NCBI GenBank assembly: GCA_900549445.1
Contig: UROS01000103.1
Location: 1-8,325 of the forward strand
DNA length: 8,325 nt
Reading direction: 5' to 3'
Source of the DNA: an uncultured Porphyromonadaceae bacterium
GTDB lineage: Bacteria > Bacteroidota > Bacteroidia > Bacteroidales > Muribaculaceae
The notes beneath the pieces are model-generated. The model was not told the origin of the DNA. It made no database searches and saw only the letters and a list, made by a program, of their open reading frames with translations. Both the position numbers and the translations under genes were made by a program. This document shows positions 5,919 to 8,325 of this stretch, one piece after another; position 1 is the stretch's first letter; every line of letters begins with the position of its first letter.

Positions 5919-7133
5919 TTATTTCACGAGCACTTTCTTGTTGCCTACAATGTAGAAGCCGGGAGCGAGACCTTCAACTGCCTCTGCCGGAGCTACATTA
6001 GCACGTACCTGCTGACCTGCGATGTTGTAAACATTCACGGGAGCATTGGCATCAGCCTCAGCAACGATGTTCTCTACACCGCTCTCACCCTGAGGAATGT
6101 AAACCTTCGAAAGACTGACTCCAGCGGGCGCATTGAAAATCAATTCTTTCTTTTCGTTAAACTGCTTGATTGCGTCATCAGTAAGAGTGAAAGTGTATGT
6201 TTTGCCGTCTGCTGATTTTTTATTGGCGAGTTCAAGATCTGCCCAACTGCTGTTGCAAAGCTGAATCCATTCAGGATTAGCGGTTGTAAGTTCAACTGCG
6301 AGTTCTTTGGTTCCTTCGGGAATAACGGTGAAAATCGATGCGCCGAGAGCCCTTTCGCCGTAAGCAACTACGCCCGTAGCGTCAAAATGGTCAACGATTG
6401 AAACTTTATTAAGAACGCAGTCGCCGTCGCCCTGAACGAATATCTTACCGCCGCATTTGTCAAGCATTTCCTGAGTAACACCTACATACACCTTTTTAGT
6501 GGCGAGGTCAGCGGAAGCTATTTTTGCAGCACCTAAAAGGTTATTCCAATCAGAGCCTTTCAAGAGTACCTGAGCGTTTGAGCTTCCGGCTTCGGAGAAA
6601 TCATAAAGAAGAACATCACCGGCCTTTACTTTAGTTGAGGCAAATTCTGCACCGCTGTTCCAGCCGGAAATTTTGTATTCGCCTTCCCAAAGAGTATTGG
6701 GATCAATTAGTTTATCAGTATCCGTAGATACTTTTGTTAAAGTATAGCCGTAACCCTGAAAACCGAGACCGGTTGCCTTAATTGTTGCAATGTCAGCGGC
6801 TCCGAGGGTGAAAGAAGTAGTGGTGGAGCCAGCATCAAACGCAATACAGGAGTAGTCGTTTCCGTTCTCTTCTGAATACTCAAGGGCGGGCCAGCCCGTA
6901 GCATTGGTGAATAGTTTATACTGCCAATATCCTAAGGAAGAATCGAGGGTGTATTCAATAGTGAACGTAGCTTGATCATCGCCGATAGCATTAAGGTCAG
7001 AGGCGGGAATGATTACCGACTTGTCCCAACCGGTTCCGAACTCTGTTGAACCTTCCCAAAGTGTTACCACTTCGGCGTTGGCTGTTAAGACTGCTGCGGT
7101 GATAGCTGCGAAAGAGAGTAATTGTTTAATCAT
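5919..7133 (-). CDS. Secreted protein with three related modules and a T9SS-like C-terminal tail
   Basis: No specific family is recognised for this 404-residue protein. Residues 1-20 are a Sec signal peptide (MIKQLLSF, hydrophobic core, cleavage likely after ANA before Glu21); there is no lipobox cysteine, so it is not a lipoprotein. Three modules follow. The first two open with TLWEG (24-28 and 147-151), and all three close with a similar strand: YTLTKVST (130-137), VLNKVSIV (240-247) and SLSKVYIP (340-347). This pattern suggests repeated beta-sandwich domains, perhaps carbohydrate- or surface-binding. The end, VNVYNIAGQQV (366-376) through GLAPGFYIVGNKKVLVK (388-404), resembles type IX secretion C-terminal signals, although gut Bacteroidales often carry such tails without a proven T9SS. 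It stands alone between its own promoter and terminator, and is lower in GC than the arg genes by eye. The function is not assigned. Confidence 0.85.
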   Translation of the reverse strand: MIKQLLSFAAITAAVLTANAEVVTLWEGSTEFGTGWDKSVIIPASDLNAIGDDQATFTIEYTLDSSLGYWQYKLFTNATGWPALEYSEENGNDYSCIAFDAGSTTTSFTLGAADIATIKATGLGFQGYGYTLTKVSTDTDKLIDPNTLWEGEYKISGWNSGAEFASTKVKAGDVLLYDFSEAGSSNAQVLLKGSDWNNLLGAAKIASADLATKKVYVGVTQEMLDKCGGKIFVQGDGDCVLNKVSIVDHFDATGVVAYGERALGASIFTVIPEGTKELAVELTTANPEWIQLCNSSWADLELANKKSADGKTYTFTLTDDAIKQFNEKKELIFNAPAGVSLSKVYIPQGESGVENIVAEADANAPVNVYNIAGQQVRANVAPAEAVEGLAPGFYIVGNKKVLVK

Positions 7134-7278
7134 ACAATAAGAGATTTAAGTTAATATTTGGTGAATTTAATGTAAGGTAGTCAGTTAGGTAAGGTTGCGA
7201 GTCTCGTATCGTCAGGGTTTCATGCACAATATGCAGTGCTTCGTTTCCATGATAGAGATTTTGTAACGGTTTCTACGG

Positions 7279-7306
7279 CAAATTTAGCTAAAAGATGTTG
7301 AGAAAA
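7279..7306 (-). promoter_or_regulatory. Predicted Bacteroidetes-type promoter of the secreted protein gene
   Basis: On the minus strand, TAAATTTG (7286-7279) matches the -7 consensus TAnnTTTG, with a T-rich -33-like stretch (TTTTCT) about 15 bp upstream. Transcription would begin near 7271, leaving an approximately 137-nt untranslated leader before the ATG at 7133. I see no clear riboswitch or strong hairpin in that leader. Confidence 0.55.
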
Positions 7307-7388
7307 TATGATACTATTTTGACTTTAAATTGACTTATTTTACCACAATATTCTTCCGCCAGTCCCATCCTACTCTCTCTGTTCGTCA

Positions 7389-7519
7389 AAAAGCGCCGGA
7401 GGCGCGGGGTTCCTTTAACCCACTGCGGAGCGAAGCGGAGCTGTGGGACCGCGCCCGCCCCCTCCTTCCTCCCGAGGCAAGCCCCGTAGGGCGCAGCCTC
7501 GGAACCGGCGACAGCCAAG
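7389..7519 (+). repeat. Left arm: three-hairpin repeat, copy A
   Basis: H1 is GCGCC-GGA-GGCGC (7393-7405). After 13 nt, H2 runs 7419-7447: outer stem CCCAC/GTGGG, then GC/GC, a symmetric GGA/GGA internal loop, and the GCGAAGC tip (7430-7436). H3 runs 7472-7502: outer stem CCGAGGC/GCCTCGG around an inner GCCC-CGTA-GGGC hairpin. The arm ends with AGCCAAG (7513-7519), mirrored by CTTGGCT at 8024-8030. Confidence 0.8.
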
Positions 7520-7526
7520 GCGCACG

Positions 7527-7558
7527 TTTGCATAAGTCGTTGGCAATTGGTATCTTTG
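7527..7558 (+). promoter_or_regulatory. Consensus Bacteroidetes promoter of the transposase gene
   Basis: TTTG (7527-7530) and TATCTTTG (7551-7558) fit the -33 TTTG and -7 TAnnTTTG consensus with a 20-bp spacer. It lies just inside the left arm. Transcription would start around 7565, only about 13 nt before the ATG, so the leader is very short. There is no clear Shine-Dalgarno sequence. Confidence 0.65.
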
Positions 7559-7577
7559 CGCATAAATCATCAGAGAT

Positions 7578-8021
7578 ATGAGCTCCGTAATCGCATTATA
7601 CCACATTATTTTTGCCACTCGTGGCAGATATCCTGCCCTGCACGATGTCAACCGACTTGACCTTCACAATGTCATCGCCGGCATAGTGGCAGAGAAAAAA
7701 AGCAAAATGATTTGCATCAACAGCGTGACGGACCACGTCCACTTGCTGGTCAATCTTTCACCGGTCATATCCTTAAGTGATTTTATGTCGGCGGTAAAAG
7801 CCAAATCCAGTTCGTGGCTGAGGCAGGACTCGCGCACCACTATGTTCAGTGGCTGGGGTACGGGCTATTTTGCATGCAGCGTCTCGCCGTCGAGGATGCA
7901 GGAAACGATAACGTACATTGAATCGCAGACCGAGCACCACCGTATTGCCGCCTTTGACAGTGAGATAAAGACATTTGGCAAACATCTGGGGCTCACCTTC
8001 CATCCTGACGATTTGCGCTGA
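7578..8021 (+). CDS. Y1/HUH transposase, IS200-like or REP-associated (TnpA/RAYT type)
   Basis: This 147-residue single-strand DNA transposase is about the usual length for the family and appears intact. The N-terminal strand ALYHIIFATRGRYPAL (6-21) is typical of Y1 transposases. The metal-binding HUH motif is DHVHLLV (52-58, His53 and His55). The family's GYxAxSVSPS segment is GYFACSVSPSRM (96-107). The catalytic tyrosine is most likely Tyr113 in ETITYIESQTEHH, in the helix that carries the nucleophile. The end, IAAFDSEIKTFGKHLGLTFHPDDLR, is the usual C-terminal region of the Bacteroidetes members. Such enzymes cut and join one DNA strand at short hairpins. The flanking inverted hairpin arms are the obvious candidate substrate, and this favours a RAYT-like role over a free-standing IS200. 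That assignment is inference. Confidence 0.88.
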   Translation: MSSVIALYHIIFATRGRYPALHDVNRLDLHNVIAGIVAEKKSKMICINSVTDHVHLLVNLSPVISLSDFMSAVKAKSSSWLRQDSRTTMFSGWGTGYFACSVSPSRMQETITYIESQTEHHRIAAFDSEIKTFGKHLGLTFHPDDLR

Positions 8022-8023
8022 AA

Positions 8024-8152
8024 CTTGGCTGGCGCCGTTCCGGGGCTGCGCCCTGCGGGGCTTGCCTCGGAATGGTGGGAGATGACCTGCTGTCCCACAG
8101 CTCCGCTTCGCTCCCCAGTGGGTTAGAGGGATCCCGCGCCTCCGGCGCTTTT
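8024..8152 (-). repeat. Right arm: three-hairpin repeat, copy C (inverted)
   Basis: Read on the minus strand this mirrors the left arm: H1 GCGCC-GGA-GGCGC (8148-8136), a 13-nt spacer, and H2 (8122-8094) with the GCGAAGC tip. H2 has one change: the GGA on its 5' side is replaced by GGG. H3 (8070-8040) keeps the same 31-nt length as copy A, with one wobble pair in the outer stem and the inner loop CGCA in place of CGTA. It begins 3 bp after the transposase stop. Confidence 0.8.
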
Positions 8153-8257
8153 CGACACTCTTGTGATTCCGCCGCTCCCCGACTTACGGCGCTATCTCGC
8201 ATCCTTCGCCACCGCCTGTTCCGCGCCAGACAGAGAGCGGCAGCGAGTACAGAAAAA

Positions 8258-8325
8258 GCCCTGGAAGGGCGATGTTCCTTTAACCCACTGCGGAGCGAAG
8301 CGGAGCTGTGGGACCGCGCCCGCCC
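8258..8325 (+). repeat. Multi-hairpin repeat, copy D, cut by window end
   Basis: Positions 8274-8325 (52 bp) are identical to 7409-7460 in the left arm and run to the window edge. H2 is at 8284-8312. H1 differs completely in stem sequence but keeps pairing and loop: GCCCT-GGA-AGGGC (8258-8270), 13 nt before H2. H3, if present, lies outside. The roughly 105 bp between this copy and the right arm show no gene or clear structure. Confidence 0.8.

Larger units (their letters stand above)
7389..8152 (+). mobile_element. Y1-transposase unit flanked by inverted multi-hairpin arms (REPtron-like)
   Basis: The unit consists of a left arm (7389-7519), a promoter, the 147-aa transposase and a right arm (8024-8152) that is an inverted, imperfect copy of the left. 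The hairpin modules are well conserved, while the linker between H2 and H3 is not, although its length is (24 and 23 nt). RAYT genes of gamma-proteobacteria are typically flanked by REPs in inverted orientation, and this matches that plan. A plain IS200 element has single, non-identical end palindromes and no long inverted arms. No tnpB, passenger gene or target duplication is visible. The exact element ends are not known. Confidence 0.65.

Noticed and set aside
5724..6215. Plus-strand open frame of 163 codons across the repeat and the end of the secreted protein gene
   Set aside because: It reads through the multi-hairpin repeat and the terminator, then antisense to a gene with a signal peptide, promoter and terminator; it has no recognisable domain.
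7134..7271. Riboswitch in the long leader of the secreted protein gene
   Set aside because: Only weak short complementarities (such as GCAC/GTGC) are visible, with no recognisable conserved riboswitch core.
7288..7563. Short open frames (69-91 codons) inside the transposase arms at 7288-7563, 7330-7581, 7415-7651, 7865-8098 and 7993-8202
   Set aside because: They translate the palindromic repeats, giving similar Arg/Pro/Gly-rich peptides (for example EAR-PSNPL) in several frames and copies, as expected from repeated DNA and not from genes.
7578..8021. A complete IS605-type element with a TnpB partner
   Set aside because: No tnpB-like reading frame exists on either strand within the window, and downstream sequence goes directly into the inverted arm 3 bp after the stop.

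Overview
The window looks like a chromosomal segment of a gut-type Bacteroidales bacterium, possibly Muribaculaceae or a relative. The signs are an N-acyl-ornithine carbamoyltransferase (ArgF') almost identical in its core to the Bacteroides fragilis enzyme as I recall it, Bacteroidetes-type promoters (TAnnTTTG -7 boxes), few clear Shine-Dalgarno sequences, and a secreted protein with a Bacteroidetes-style C-terminal tail. No rRNA or tRNA is present, so the family-level placement is inference.

Region 1 (1-5322, all minus strand) is an arginine biosynthesis operon. In transcription order it holds a GNAT acyltransferase (probable N-acylglutamate synthase), argG, argC, argD, argF' and the start of argB, which runs off the window. 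The genes are tightly packed: argG/argC overlap by 4 bp (ATGA), argC/argD by 1 bp (TGATG), and argF'/argB are separated by 1 bp. The exception is argD to argF', where a 122-bp gap holds a REP-like hairpin. The set covers acylation of glutamate, phosphorylation, reduction, transamination, carbamoylation of the acylated ornithine, and argininosuccinate synthesis. argH and the deacylase are not in the window. The carbamoyltransferase has Ser at position 90, where the B. fragilis succinylornithine enzyme has Pro and the Xanthomonas acetylornithine enzyme has Glu, so the acyl group used is open.

Region 2 (5323-5918) has no gene I can support. It holds the arg promoter and leader with several AT-rich palindromes, two opposed copies of a short palindromic (REP-like) repeat, one copy of a GC-rich multi-hairpin repeat, and two terminator-like hairpins pointing leftward that serve the next gene.

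Region 3 (5919 to about 7310, minus strand) is a single-gene unit: a promoter with the same 11-bp -7 region as the arg operon, and a 404-residue secreted protein made of three related modules plus a C-terminal tail resembling type IX secretion sorting domains.

Region 4 (7389-8325) is the most unusual part. A compact Y1/HUH transposase (147 aa, IS200/REP-associated type) with its own consensus promoter sits between two arms of about 130 bp that are inverted copies of each other. Each arm is built of three hairpins (H1, H2, H3). The H1-H2 part occurs four times in the window, always with exactly 13 nt between H1 and H2, with compensatory changes in the H1 stem, and with the exceptionally stable mini-hairpin GCGAAGC at the tip of H2. 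This has the layout of a REP/RAYT domestication system ('REPtron'), well known in gamma-proteobacteria; I am not aware of this hairpin family being described in Bacteroidales. A second REP-like family (GTAG head, 8-bp stem, 4-nt loop) occurs separately at 1305, 5568 and 5631.
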